A stretch of DNA of 64,000 nucleotides from NCBI RefSeq assembly GCF_033568475.1, contig NC_133123.1, positions 61,573,522-61,637,521 on the forward strand. Reading direction: 5' to 3'. Position numbers and translations under genes: made by a program. Within the stretch, counting starts at the first letter, position 1. Each line of letters begins with the position of its first letter. Source of the stretch: Henckelia pumila. Its lineage: Eukaryota; Streptophyta; Magnoliopsida; Lamiales; Gesneriaceae. Shown here piece by piece: positions 35,173 to 46,483 of this stretch. A model generated the notes under the pieces. That model was not told the DNA's origin, did not search any database, and was given only the letters and a program-made list of their open reading frames with translations.

Positions 35173-37582
35173 AACCAAGGAAACTACGAATCTTAGAAGC
35201 TGTAGTCGGACGTGACCAATTCAAAATAGCCTCTATCTTGCTAGGATCAACAGATACACCATCCTGAGAAATGACATGACCAAGGAACACAACTCGGTCA
35301 ATCCAAAAGTCACACTTACTCAGCTTCGCATACAACTGTCTCTCCCTCAAGACCTGCAGTACAGTATAGAGATGGTAGGCATGCTCATCCATGCTGCAAG
35401 AGTACACCAAAATGTCATCGATGAACACCACCACAAACTTATCCAGAAAGTCGCGGAAAGCACTATTCATCAGATCCATAAAAACAGCTGGAGCATTCGT
35501 CAAACCAAACGGCATCACTAGAAACTCATAGTGTCCATACCGCGTACGAAATGCTGTCTTCGAGACATCCTCCTGTCGAACTCGCAACTGATGATACCCA
35601 GACCGAAGATCAATCTTCGAATAGACAGAAGTACCCTGCAACTGATCAAAAAGATCGTCTATCCGTGGAAGAGGATACTTATTCTTCACTGTCACCTGAT
35701 TCAACTGATGGTAGTCAATACATAACCGCATCGAACCATCCTTTTTCTTGACAAACAGTACTGGGGCTCCCCATGGCAAAACACTAGGTCGAATATAACC
35801 CTTATCAAGAAGATCTTGCAATTGCTTCTGCAGCTCCTTCATTTCTGACGGTGCCAATCGGTAAGGAGTTCTGGAAATCGGTGCAGTCCCTGGCACTAAC
35901 TCAATGCCAAACTCAATTTCCCTTACTGGTGGTAAACCTGGAATCTCCTACGGAAACACATCTGGAAATTCACGAACCACTGGTATCTCTTGGATATCTA
36001 GCTCTCCTAAGGATGCGTCAATGGCGTAGATAAGGTAGCCTTCCCCGCCAGACTCTAACGCACGCCGGGCCTTCAGAGATAAAACCACTGGCATCGGGGG
36101 TCGCGCTCCCTCACCATAGAAATACCACGACTCGTCATCCTCTGGACGAAACTGAACAAACCTCTGATAGCAATCCACTATCGCTCGGTAGATAGTCAAT
36201 AGATCTATCCCAATGATGCAATCGAAATCTTCCATCGCTAGAATCATTAGGTTAGCACTAAGCTAATGTCCCTCTAAATCCAAAACACAACCCACAACTA
36301 GACGCTTGGCTAAAACCTCGCTACCCATAGGAGTACAAACCACTAATAACACGTCTAGAGGAATATATGGCAACTTATACTTCTTAGCAAAACGTGCTGA
36401 GACAAAAGAATGCGATGCACCGGTATCAATTAAAACATATGCATGAAAACCACATAAACTACAGATACCTGCTATCATCCGATCACTGTTAGCCTCTGCC
36501 TGCTCCTGGTTAAGCGCAAAGACCTGACCCTGGGCACGTGGCCTCAACGAAGAATGACCCCGAGAAGGTGTCTGAGTAGGCTGTCTCTGAGATTGTCGTG
36601 GCTGCTGGCGCTGCAGCGAATACTGCTGCTGGAAAGGTGGCTGCTAGTAATGGGGTGGCTGGACAGATGCCTGAGAACCTCCGGAACCACTCGCTGCCCC
36701 AATCAGCATAGGACAATCTCTCTTCATGTGACCCTCCTGGCCACACTGGAAACATGCAGTGGTCGATCGACCACACTGCCCTGGCAGATGTCTACGTCGG
36801 CACTGACGACAATGGTTCGGCCTTTGGCCACCAAAGTTATGCACTCCACCAGATCCAGAGGAAGAAGAAGAAGTACCTCCTAGCTTCTTGAAGGACTGTC
36901 CTCTCGGACCCAAAGGACTAGAGCTCGCTGGCCTGTAAGAAGAAGAGTAAAGTCCCCTGTTCCTTCGAATACTGTCCTCTGCCTGGCGACAACGGTCCAC
37001 CAAATCCTCGTAAGTCCCATCGCCACCCACAGCAACCATCCGATGAATGTCAGGGTTCAATCCCTGAAGGAAATGATCAAACTTTGCCATAGAACTATTA
37101 GCAATATGAGGACAAAAGGGTAGCAGATCAAAGAACTTCTGCTGGTACTCCTCGATCTTCATCGTTCCCTGTCGCAAACTCAACAACTCACTGGCTTTTG
37201 CCTGACGAATAGCTGGAGGAAAATAAAATCTCTGATAACCAGTACAGAACTCCACCCAAGTAGCTGCACCTCTAGCTGCTATGAACGGTGCGGAAGTAGA
37301 TCTCCACCACTTCCTCGCTCTGCCCTCAAGCATAAAGGCAAGAATCTCCATCCTATCCTCAGCCGTGCAACAGAACTCCTGGAAGCACTGCTCCATCCTC
37401 TCCATCCAATCCTTCGCCTCTTCAGCTGTCTCACCACCCGTCAAAGGCTTCGGGCTAACTTCTTTGAATCTACGCATGATCACTCGCCTGTGCTCCTCGG
37501 GCTGTCCCCGATGTCTACGATCATCTGGATCTCCCCAGCGACCGCCGTCTACGCTACCGTGACTTTCGTCGAAATCTGCCAT
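35173..37582 (-). pseudogene. gypsy-A gag, protease and RT
   Basis: Minus-strand gag starts at 37582 (Asp/His-rich N-terminus; WMERMEQCFQ...ARKWWRS core) with CCHC knuckle CFQCGQEGHMKRDC near 36750-36710, protease IDTGASHSF near 36420, and RT with [12 protein letters not shown] and FIDDILVYS near 35420. The sequence is cut by gypsy-B at the codons for the LAGYYRRF motif after RT. The protein is clearly related to gypsy-B/C but a separate family (gag much diverged). Broken, several breaks. Confidence 0.86.
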
Positions 37583-37643
37583 CTGTTACATAAGAACAGA
37601 TAATTACTTAATCCGCTTTACCAAATTCCCAGTGCAATGCGTC

Positions 37644-37655
37644 GCTCTGATACCA
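37644..37655 (-). other. Primer binding site of gypsy-A
   Basis: Minus strand TGGTATCAGAGC, initiator Met tRNA type, four bases from the 5' LTR. Confidence 0.88.
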
Positions 37656-37659
37656 AAAA

Positions 37660-39169
37660 TGTAGTGACCTAACCCGGATCCACTATCTAATCAGAGTTAT
37701 AGTAAAATCGCATGCAATAAAATCTTAAAGTGTAAAGAGAGGATAATTAAAATACAACCAATCCAGTCGGCAGAATACAACCGACGCTATCACAAGTGTA
37801 TAAGTACTGTTATACAACCAAATCGAAGGTTCAGGGTAAATAAATCCCTACCCTCTACAACCTCGCACTCCCCAAAGCTCAATCCTGCTGAGAGCCGCCT
37901 GGACCGTCCAGCCTCAAACCTGCCCCGCCACAAGGTACACAATACCCAAATACAGGGGCGTGAGCTAGAATGCTCAATACGAAGCAATGATATAAATACA
38001 AATATGCGCACATAGATGATTTAAAACTCAATTGAAAACACCTGCTCATGGCGCCGAGAGTATACAGTACCGGCTAGATAGCTACTCCGCGGGGTACTCA
38101 TATATTCCATATCAGGGCTGAGCCAACCCCATCCTGACCCAAATCTAAAACAGGATACAAGCTACCTATGAAAATTGTCATACCTGACTCGAGTACAAAA
38201 TGAGATCATCGTTCCCTATGGAGACTGTCAATGACTCACATCTCTCCGGATGCAGTCACACGTAAAATCATGTATGTGCTAAGACGGTGAAACATGCTAA
38301 AACATGATAAAACATATAGCACATACTCATGCAACATATAAGCAAATATATCATGTCGGCTATCTCGGTCAGTACTTACGTACCTCTAACACCGCTGGTC
38401 AAACCTAGCTCCACTGACATAGACTCCAAGCCTACTAGTCCAGTCTACTGCTACTACAATGCAAATATCCATGCATCAACAATAAAGCTCTAAAAGCCTT
38501 AACTAAGCTATTGCATACTCCTAAATATTTTTAGGATGCCAAAGCTATACCTGCGTCCGTCGTTAGCCCTTTGCTGACGATAGCCTCAAAACTAGGCCAA
38601 ATCTCCGCGACGACGTCTAGATCACTAAGCCACTTTCGGATTCCCCGTAGGACGCCTAGATCTCCCTAGATCTGAGTTAGAAGGCTTAGGAATCAGAGAG
38701 AAGAGAGGAAATTGGTCCGAGAAAATGAATTCTCGGACCCTCTATTTATAGGCAACATTCGGAGCCTCCGAACTCGGTTCGGACCGTCCGAACTCGATCG
38801 GAACCTCCGATCGCACCTTCAGAGCATCCGATTGCTCAATATTACGTCAGCCATGACGTCACCTTGCTGACGTAAAAAATGACGTGCACCCTGGTCCAGA
38901 TCGCAGCTTCCGATCTTGCCGACGGAGCGTCCGATCTCGATCGGAGCCTCCGATCCTAGCACGGAGCTTCCGATCCACTTCGAATCGTCCAAACTCCTCA
39001 TCGGACCGTCCGATCCTGCTGAACCAATTCAACTAATTTGAGTGCTCTGAATCCATTTCTGAAGTCCATTATTCCAACAGGAACTTACTTAATCATGTCT
39101 TACTAAATCTAAACATGATCACATGATTAATTACTATTTAATCACTAATCAGAAATGCGGGTTACTACA
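37660..39169 (-). repeat. 5' LTR of gypsy-A
   Basis: 1510 bp, partner of 24194-25684. TATA box near 38741-38752, motif array at 38758-39016. The right edge joins GAAGC, the target duplication, then 5S spacer. Confidence 0.92.
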
Positions 39170-39832
39170 GAAGCAGCCCGCGTCACCCAGATCGCACGTC
39201 CACATCGTGTGATTCAGTCTATTGCATCTTTTCTATCCAAGGATTGGACTGTAAGAGTCAGGAATAGGACGGCGAGGAATCGGAGGAACAAGAAGTACGA
39301 GTAATAAAAAAAGAAATTAATGAAAAAGAGGTGCAACACGAGGACTTCCCAGGGGGTCACCCAACCCATCCTAGTACTGCTCTCGTCCAAGCACGCTTAA
39401 CTTTGGAGTTTTGATGGGATCCGGTGCATTAGTGCTGGTATGATCGCACCCAACAGTGTATGAATTCTTTATTGTTTTGTCTCTCGAATTGCGGATCGAA
39501 GGAACAGGCGCTACACTTTCAAATGAACATAACTTTCGATAGGCTGAGAGTTACGGGAGCTTCACCCTGCCCACACGTAGCTCATCTCGATACCTACAGG
39601 GCCCATCTTAGTCTAAGAGACGGAGACGCTCAAATTCCAACCCGGAGATGGTCTTTAGGGTTTTTTTTTGTAGGGCACTGGGACCCACTGAAGCGGCCCG
39701 CATCACCCAGATCGCACGTCCACGTCGTGTGATTCAGTCTATTACATCTTTTCTATCCGCGGATTGGACTGAAAGAGTCGGGAATAGGACGGAGAGGAAT
39801 CGGAGGAACGAGAAGTATGAGTTGAAAGAGTG
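39170..39832 (-). repeat. 5S rDNA array block 4 (minus strand)
   Basis: One gene with flanking spacer, subfamily I, between gypsy-A and the second solo LTR. Confidence 0.92.
39328..39451 (-). rRNA. 5S rRNA gene copy M3, 124 nt
   Basis: Five bases longer than the others: the plus strand reads GTCACCCAACCCATCC where other copies have GTCACCCATCC, a short duplication inside the C box. Expected to impair promoter and product. Confidence 0.86.
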
Positions 39833-41666
39833 GGTGCCCGGTGAGCCAACTTGTGGCTAAGGGCTTTGATGACTCTTTGTATAAACAATCTTTTGTTTAA
39901 TATAATTTACACTTTTATTATTGGCAATGACTTTATCTTTCTTCATATTGTTATATTGTGATATACTATTGTTGTTTTGATAAAGACCTTGAATATACTA
40001 TAGTGTATGTAAGATGTGGTAGAACATGGGGATGTCTATCATGAAACACATCTTATAGTCACTGTATATTCTAAACTGTTCCTAGTCAATTGAGCCGTCC
40101 GTTAATAAGGATAAGGATCGCTCGAGTTTGAGACTAGCATTTGCGATGCAGAGTACCACGTTTCATTGGTAGGGAACATAGAGATGTTCGAAGCATGCAA
40201 ATGGATATTCATATGATGAATGATCGAACTACCCTATCCGGACTTTCCAAGTGGTTATCACTTATCGAGTGGATAAAGTCCGCGGTTTTGGTTGTACACC
40301 ATTAGTCCTTACTACTTGAAACATCATTGAGACTCTATATGCTAGTACTGTGCTTTGACTCGTTTACCGACTCTATTGGGGTCATCAGGTGTCGGGATTG
40401 GGTAGAGTTACAACACATATAGGAGTCGATGCTTTGTTGTCAAGGATTCACCACATATTTGCGAGTGTGGATATCCTATGCGATCTGAGGAGATATTAGT
40501 GTGACGAATCTCTGGCCAGAGTACATGATGTGTTTTAAGAAATGGTTTCTTAGTAGCACATGCGATGTCACTATTTGATCTTCAAGATGTATTGCATAGT
40601 TATCGAATCTCGAACGACTCTCGATTTACCAATGGTTGTTGATTCGATCGGGATATTTGGATGAAGGGACCGTACTGTACGCTAACCAAAATCTATTGGT
40701 TCTTGCAGGCACTATCAGTGATACCTAGGGAATCATGGGGCAATGTTGCTAGGCGCTCTTACCATGATTCGATGGGCAAGTCGGAAATTGTTGTTTCGAG
40801 TCACAAGGAGTTGTGAGCCCACGGCTAGCTGTATCCCTGAACCATTGAGGGTCACATAGAGTAATGGATTTTTAATCCCCGTTGAGATAGTTAAATTTAA
40901 AGAGTTAAATTTAATGAACAAAGAAGTTGGACTTCTTATTTAAGAGTAGAGGAGTAAGATTTCCTAAAATGACATAGGGATGGGCATTTTTGGAAATCAC
41001 TGAATTCGGATTCAGAAAATTTATCTTGACTTTAGAAGATGCAGAAATGGTTTCTGTGAACATTGGTAAAATCGGTTTATCAATTAGAGTCACGATGAAT
41101 TTTATATTAATTTCTGAACATGCGGGCTTTGCTTGTCAGGCTTGAACTTATGACTAATGGGCCCTAAGCTGTTAGCGGCCTACATTATAAATAAGTTATT
41201 GCAGTACAGAAATTACACAACACAGGTCACAATTTTCGAAAAACCCTAGTTTTCTCTCAAATAGTGGCCGCCCCCCTCCCCTCTGCTCGGGAAAAATCCA
41301 GTCTGTGAATTTTTGAATTACAGTCTGGTTTAACGGATCAAATTCGTTAATTCTCTTCGTAGAAACTTCTGATAGATTTTTTAGTACAATCTATCAGAGG
41401 GATTAAATCTCTGTTCGTGGACCTGATTGAAGAACAGTTCGTCCATCAGTTCCTGTGAGATACAACAAGAGCAGAGCAATCTGTTGGTGTCCATAATCTC
41501 GATTCGAGATTGGAGGTAAAAATTTAGAATTGTTATTTAATTTTTACACACACAATTTAATCGTAAAGTTTTGATACCCATTATGGAATCGTTCCATATA
41601 TAAAATTTTTAAACTTCCGCTGCACCGGGTATCAATTCTGATTGATCTGATCGTCGTTCTCCAACA
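39833..41666 (+). repeat. Solo copia LTR 2 in a 5S spacer
   Basis: 1834 bp, TGAAAGAGTGGG to CTCCAACA. Flanking TGAGT and CGAGT form a 5-bp target duplication with one CpG-type transition. The site lies 31 bp from the 3' end of 5S copy M4, in the T-rich stretch after the gene. It was inserted independently of solo LTR 1, because the target position in the unit differs. Confidence 0.9.
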
Positions 41667-41697
41667 CGAGTAATAAAAAAATGAAATTAATGAAAAA

Positions 41698-41816
41698 GGG
41701 GTGCAATACGAGAACTTCCTAGGAGGTCACCCATCCTAGTACTGCTCTCGCCCAAGCACGCTTAACTTCGGAGTTCTGATGGGATCCGGTGCATTAGTGC
41801 TGGTATGCTCGCACCC
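41698..41816 (-). rRNA. 5S rRNA gene copy M4
   Basis: 119 nt; A box intact, changes at GCGAGCATACC, GACCTCCTAGG and TCTCGTATTG. Confidence 0.86.
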
Positions 41817-42044
41817 AACTGAGAATGAATTCTTTGTTGTTTTGTCTCTAGAATTGCGGATCGGAGGAATGGGCGCTGCACTTTTAAACGGACATAACTT
41901 TTGATAGACTGGGAGTTACGGGAGCTTCATCCAGCTCACGCGAAGCTCATCTCGATACCTACAGTGCGCATCTTGGTCTAAGAGATGGAGACGTACAAAT
42001 TCAAACCCGAAGATGGTCTTTCAGGTTGTTTTTCCCGTACGGCG

Positions 42045-42447
42045 CGCTGGGACACACCGAAGCGGCCCGTGTCACCCAGATCGCACGTCCACGTCATGTG
42101 ATTATGTCTATTGCATCTTTTCTATCCGAGGATTGAACTGTAAGAGTCAGGAATAGGATGGCAAGAAATCGAAGGAACAAGAAGTACGAGTAATAAAAAA
42201 ATAAATTAATAAAAAAAGGGTGCAACACGAGAAATTCCCAGGGGTCACCCATTCTAGTGCTGCTCTCGCCCAAGCACGCTTAACTTCGGAGTTTTGAAGG
42301 GATCCGGTGCATTAGTGCTGGTATGATCATACCCAACAGTGAATGAATTCTTTATTGTTTTGTCTCTCGAATTGCGGATCGGTGGAACAGGCGCTGCACT
42401 TTCAAACGAACATAACTTTCGATCGGCTTAGAGTTACGAAAGCTTCA
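42045..42447 (-). repeat. 403-bp tract identical to 45492-45894
   Basis: From CGCTGGGACACACC to AAAGCTTCA the two stretches show no difference that I can find, and a constant offset of 3447 bp, although other units differ by many percent. It includes 5S copy M5. Confidence 0.85.
42217..42334 (-). rRNA. 5S rRNA gene copy M5
   Basis: 118 nt, one C short in the C box. It starts GGGTATGATC and has CTTCAAAAC and GCACTAGAATGGG. Identical to M12. Confidence 0.85.
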
Positions 42448-42734
42448 ACCTGCTCACGCAAAGCTCGTCTCGATACCTATAGTGCGCATCTCGGTTTAAG
42501 AGACGGATACGCACAAATTCCAACCCGGAGATGGTCTTTTGGGTCACTTTTCCCATAGGGCGCGCTGGGATCCACCAAAACGGTTTGCGTCACCTAGTTC
42601 GCACGTCCACGTCGTGTGATTTAGTCTATTGCATCTTTTCTATCCGCGGATTGGACTGAAAGAGTCGGGAATAGGACGGCGAGGAATCGTAGGAACAAGA
42701 AGTCTGAGTAATAAAAAAATAAATTAATGAGAAA

Positions 42735-42854
42735 GGGGTGCAACACGAGGACTTTCCCAGGGGGTCACGCATCCTAGAAGTGCTCTCGCCCAAGCACGTT
42801 TAACTTCGGAGTTTTGATGAGAACCGATGCATTAGTGTTGTTATGATCGCACCG
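42735..42854 (-). rRNA. 5S rRNA gene copy M6, 120 nt
   Basis: One base longer (GGGAAAGTCC). A box AAACGTG, 5' domain ACAACACTAATGCATCGGTTC, C box GGATGCGTGACC. Likely inactive. Confidence 0.83.
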
Positions 42855-42899
42855 AACAGTGAATGAATTCATTATTGTTTTGTCTCTCGAATTGCGGAT

Positions 42900-43088
42900 C
42901 GGAGGAACAGGTGCTGCACTTTCAAACGCAAAGCTCATCTCAATACCTACAACACGCATCTCAGTCTAAGAGACAGAGACGCTCAAATTCCAACTCGGAG
43001 ATGGTCTTTCGGTTCGTTTTGGACTGAGATGCGTGTTGTAGGTATCGAGATGAGCTTTGCGTTTGAAAGTGCAGCACCTGTTCCTCCG
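42900..43088. repeat. Fold-back (inverted repeat) in a 5S spacer
   Basis: Arms 42900-42966 and 43022-43088 are reverse complements over 67 bp with one mismatch, around a 55-bp loop. Both arms are 5S spacer carrying the same 50-bp deletion seen at 14850. The right arm joins directly to a truncated 5S gene. Confidence 0.88.
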
Positions 43089-43194
43089 AGGACTTCCAAG
43101 TGGGTAAATTATCCTAGTACTGCTCTCGCCCAAGCACGCTTAACTTCGGAGTTCTGATGGGATCCGGTGCATTAGTGCTGGTATGATTGCACCC
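43089..43194 (-). pseudogene. 5S rRNA gene copy M7, 3' end missing
   Basis: Nt 1-106 only; the last 13 nt and T-run are replaced by the fold-back arm. The C box is also altered (AATTTACCCACTTGG on the gene strand), while the A box is intact. Confidence 0.85.
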
Positions 43195-43594
43195 AATAGT
43201 GAATGAATTCCTTATTGTTTTGTCTCTCGAATTGCGGATCGGAGGAACAGGTGCTGCACTTTCAAACGGACATAACTTTCGATCGGCTGAGAGTTACGGG
43301 AGCTTCAGCTTGCTCACGCGAAGCTCGTCTCGATACCTACAACACGCATCTCAGTTTAAGAGATTCAGACGCTCAAATTCCAACCCAAAGATGGTCTTTC
43401 GGGTCATTTTTCCCATAGGGCGCGCTGGGACCCACCAAAGCGGCCTGCGTCACCCAGATCGCACGTCCACGTCATGTGATTAAGTCTATTGCATCTTTTC
43501 TATCCGAGGATTGGACTGTAAGAGTCATGAATATGACGGCGAGGAATCGGAGGAACAAGAAGTACGAGTAATAAAAAAAGAAATTAATGAAAAA

Positions 43595-43713
43595 TCGGTG
43601 CAACACGAGGACTTCCCAGGGGGTCACCAATCCTAGTACTGCTCTCGCCCAAGCACGCTTAACATCGGAGTTCTGATGGGATCCGGTTCATTAGTACTGG
43701 TATGATCGCACCC
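43595..43713 (-). rRNA. 5S rRNA gene copy M8
   Basis: 119 nt with about six differences: AGTACTAATGAACC in the 5' domain, CCGATGTTAAGCG at the A-box edge, GGATTGGTGACC in the C box, 3' end CACCGA. Confidence 0.85.
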
Positions 43714-44113
43714 AACAGTGAATGAATTATTTATTGATTTGTCTCTCAAAGTGCGGATCGGAGGAACAGGCGCTGCACTTTCAAACGGACATATCTTTCG
43801 ATCGGCTGAGAGTTACGGGAGCTTCAGCTTGCTCATGCGAAGCTCGTCTCGATACCTACAGCGCGCATCTTGGTTTAAGAGATGGAGATGCTCAAATTCA
43901 ACCCGAAGATGGTCTTTTGGGTCGTTTTTCATGTATTGCACGTTGGGACCCACCAAAGCTGGCCGCGTTACCCAGATCGCAGGTACACGTCTTGTGATTC
44001 AGTCTATTGCATCTTTTTTATCCGCTGATTGGACTGAAAGAGTCGAGAATAGGACGGCGAGGATTCGAAGGAACAAAAATTATGAGTAATAAAAAAAATA
44101 AATTAATGAAAAA

Positions 44114-44232
44114 GAGGTTCAACACGAGGACTTCCCAGGGGCTCACCCATCCTAGTACTGCTATCGCTAATGCACTCTTAACTTCAGAGTTCTGATGGGA
44201 TCCGGTGCATTAGTGCTGGTATGATCACACCC
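44114..44232 (-). rRNA. 5S rRNA gene copy M9
   Basis: 119 nt; the A-box region reads AAGAGTGCATTAGCG, so the promoter is damaged. 3' end GAACCTC. Confidence 0.83.
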
Positions 44233-44631
44233 AACAGTGAATGAATTCTTTGTTGTTTTGTCTCTTGAATTGCGGATCGGAGGAATAGGCGCTGCACTTT
44301 CAAACGGACATAACTTTTGACCGGCTGAGAGTTACGGGAGCTTCAGCCTGCTCACACGAAGCTCATCTCGATACCTACAACAAGCATCTCGGTCTAAGAG
44401 TCGGAGACGCACAAATTCCAACCAGGAGATGGTCTTTTGAGTCGTTTTTCCTGTAGGGCATGCTGCGACCCACCGAAGCGGCCCGCGTCACCCAGATCGC
44501 ACGTCCATATCAAGTGATTCAGTCTGTTGCATCTTTTCTATCCGAGGATTGGACTGTAAGAGTCGGGAATAGGATGGCGAAGAATCCGAGGAACAAGAAG
44601 TACGAGTAATAAAAAAGAAATTAATGAAAAA

Positions 44632-44750
44632 GAGGTGCAACACGAGGACTTCCCAGGAGGTCACCAATCCTAGTTCTGCTCTTGCCCAAGAACACTTAAC
44701 TTCAGAGTTCTGATGGGATCTGGTGCATAAGTGCTGTTATGATCGCACCC
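44632..44750 (-). rRNA. 5S rRNA gene copy M10
   Basis: 119 nt; AAGTGTTCTTGG in the A box, GAACTAGG before the C box, GGATTGGTGACCTCC within it. Confidence 0.84.
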
Positions 44751-45146
44751 AACAGTGAATGAATTCTTTATTGTTTTGTCTCTCGAATTGTGGATCGAAG
44801 GAACAGGAGATGCACTTTACAACGGACATAACTTTTGATCGGCTGAGAGTTACGGGAGCTTCAGCCTGCTCACGCGAAGATCGTCTTGATACCTACAGCG
44901 CGCATCTTGGTCTAAGAGACGAAGACGCTCAAATTCCAACCCAAAGATGGTCTTTCGGGTCGTTTTTCCCGTAGCGCGTGCTGGGACCCATCAAACGGCC
45001 CGCGTCACCCAGATCGCACGTCCACGTTGTGTGATTAAGTCTATTGCATCTTTTCTATCAGAGGATTGGACAGTAAGAGTCGGGAATAGGATGGCGAGGA
45101 ATCGTAGGAACAAGAAGTACGAGTTATAAAAAAAATTAATGAAAAA

Positions 45147-45265
45147 GGGGTGCAAAACGAGGAATTCCCAGGGGGTCACCCATCCTAGTACTGCTCTGGC
45201 CCAAGCACACTTAACTTCAAAGTTATTATGGGATCCAATGCATTAGTGCTGGTATGATCGCACCC
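45147..45265 (-). rRNA. 5S rRNA gene copy M11
   Basis: 119 nt; CCATAATAACTTTGAAG before the A box, AAGTGTG within it, GGGCCAGAG at the IE. Confidence 0.84.
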
Positions 45266-45491
45266 AACAGTCAATGAATTCTTTATTAATTTGTCTCTCG
45301 AATTGCGGATCGGGGGAACAGGAGATGCTCTTTCAAACGGACATAACTTTCGATCGGTTGAGAGTTACGCGAGCTTCAGCCTTCTCACGCGAAGCTCATC
45401 TCGATACCTACATCGCGCATCTCAGTTAAGAGTAGAAGACGCTCAAATTCCAACCCGAAGATGGTCTTTTGTGTCATTTTCCCATAGTGCA

Positions 45492-45894
45492 CGCTGGGAC
45501 ACACCGAAGCGGCCCGTGTCACCCAGATCGCACGTCCACGTCATGTGATTATGTCTATTGCATCTTTTCTATCCGAGGATTGAACTGTAAGAGTCAGGAA
45601 TAGGATGGCAAGAAATCGAAGGAACAAGAAGTACGAGTAATAAAAAAATAAATTAATAAAAAAAGGGTGCAACACGAGAAATTCCCAGGGGTCACCCATT
45701 CTAGTGCTGCTCTCGCCCAAGCACGCTTAACTTCGGAGTTTTGAAGGGATCCGGTGCATTAGTGCTGGTATGATCATACCCAACAGTGAATGAATTCTTT
45801 ATTGTTTTGTCTCTCGAATTGCGGATCGGTGGAACAGGCGCTGCACTTTCAAACGAACATAACTTTCGATCGGCTTAGAGTTACGAAAGCTTCA
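45492..45894 (-). repeat. 403-bp tract identical to 42045-42447
   Basis: Second copy of the identical tract; it covers the end of one spacer, the whole of 5S copy M12 and the start of the next spacer. Confidence 0.85.
45664..45781 (-). rRNA. 5S rRNA gene copy M12
   Basis: 118 nt, identical to M5 including all its private changes; part of the 403-bp shared tract. Confidence 0.85.
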
Positions 45895-46181
45895 GCCTGC
45901 TCACGTGAAGCTCGTCTCGATACCTATAGTGCGCTTCTCGGTCTAAGAGACGAAGACGCTCAAATTCCAACCCAAAGATGGCCTTTCGGGTCGTTTTTCC
46001 CGTAGGGCGCGCTGGGGCCAAACGAAGCGGGCCGCGTCACCCTGATCGCACTTCCACGTCGTGTGATTCAGTCTATTGCATCTTTTCTATCCGTGGATTG
46101 GACTGAAAGAGTCGGGAATAGGACGGCGAGGAATCGGAGAAACAAGAAGTACGAGTAATAAAAAAAGAAATTAATGAAAAA

Positions 46182-46300
46182 GGGGTGCAACACGAGGAAT
46201 TTCCAGGGGGTCACCCATTCTAGTACTGCTCTCGCCCAAGCACGCTTAACTTTGAAGTTCTGATGGGATCCGGTGCATTAGTGCTGGTATGATCGCACCC
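46182..46300 (-). rRNA. 5S rRNA gene copy M13
   Basis: 119 nt with about five differences (CTTCAAAG before the A box, AGAATGGG, CTGGAAATTCC). The A-box core is intact. Confidence 0.87.
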
Positions 46301-46483
46301 AACAGTGAATGAATTCTTTGTTGTTTGGTCTCTCGAATTGTGGATCGGAGGAACAGGCTCTGCACTTTCAAACGGACATAACTTTCGATCGGGTAAAAGT
46401 TACGGGAGCTTCAGCCTGCTCACGCAAAGCTCGTCTCGATACCTACAGCAAGTATCTCGGTCTAAGAGACGGAGACGCTCAAA

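Larger units (their letters stand above)
24194..39169 (-). mobile_element. Ty3/gypsy element gypsy-A (with gypsy-B nested inside)
   Basis: A minus-strand gypsy element with both LTRs, primer site, gag, protease, RT, RNase H, integrase and polypurine tract, about 7.7 kb without its nested guest. It sits in a 5S spacer; the flanking AAAGC and GAAGC are a 5-bp target duplication with one transition. LTR ends are TGTAGTGACC and GGGTTACTACA. RNase H precedes integrase (Ty3 order), and a conserved TTCGAGGACGAAATTT phrase lies before the polypurine tract, as in Tekay/Del-type chromoviruses. The coding region is broken (roughly five breaks besides the insertion). LTR divergence of about 3-4% by eye makes it the oldest element here that keeps both LTRs. 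Confidence 0.92.
41667..46483 (-). repeat. 5S rDNA array block 5 (minus strand)
   Basis: Ten 5S copies with subfamily I spacers, including a fold-back unit at about 42.9-43.1 kb and two units sharing a 403-bp identical tract. It ends in mid-spacer against gypsy-D. The last spacer ends with a Z-like phrase (CAGCAAGTATCTCGG). Confidence 0.92.

Noticed and set aside
42600-43100. tRNA or other small RNA gene in the fold-back unit
   Set aside because: The stem arises from duplicated 5S spacer; no A/B box pair or cloverleaf could be made out.
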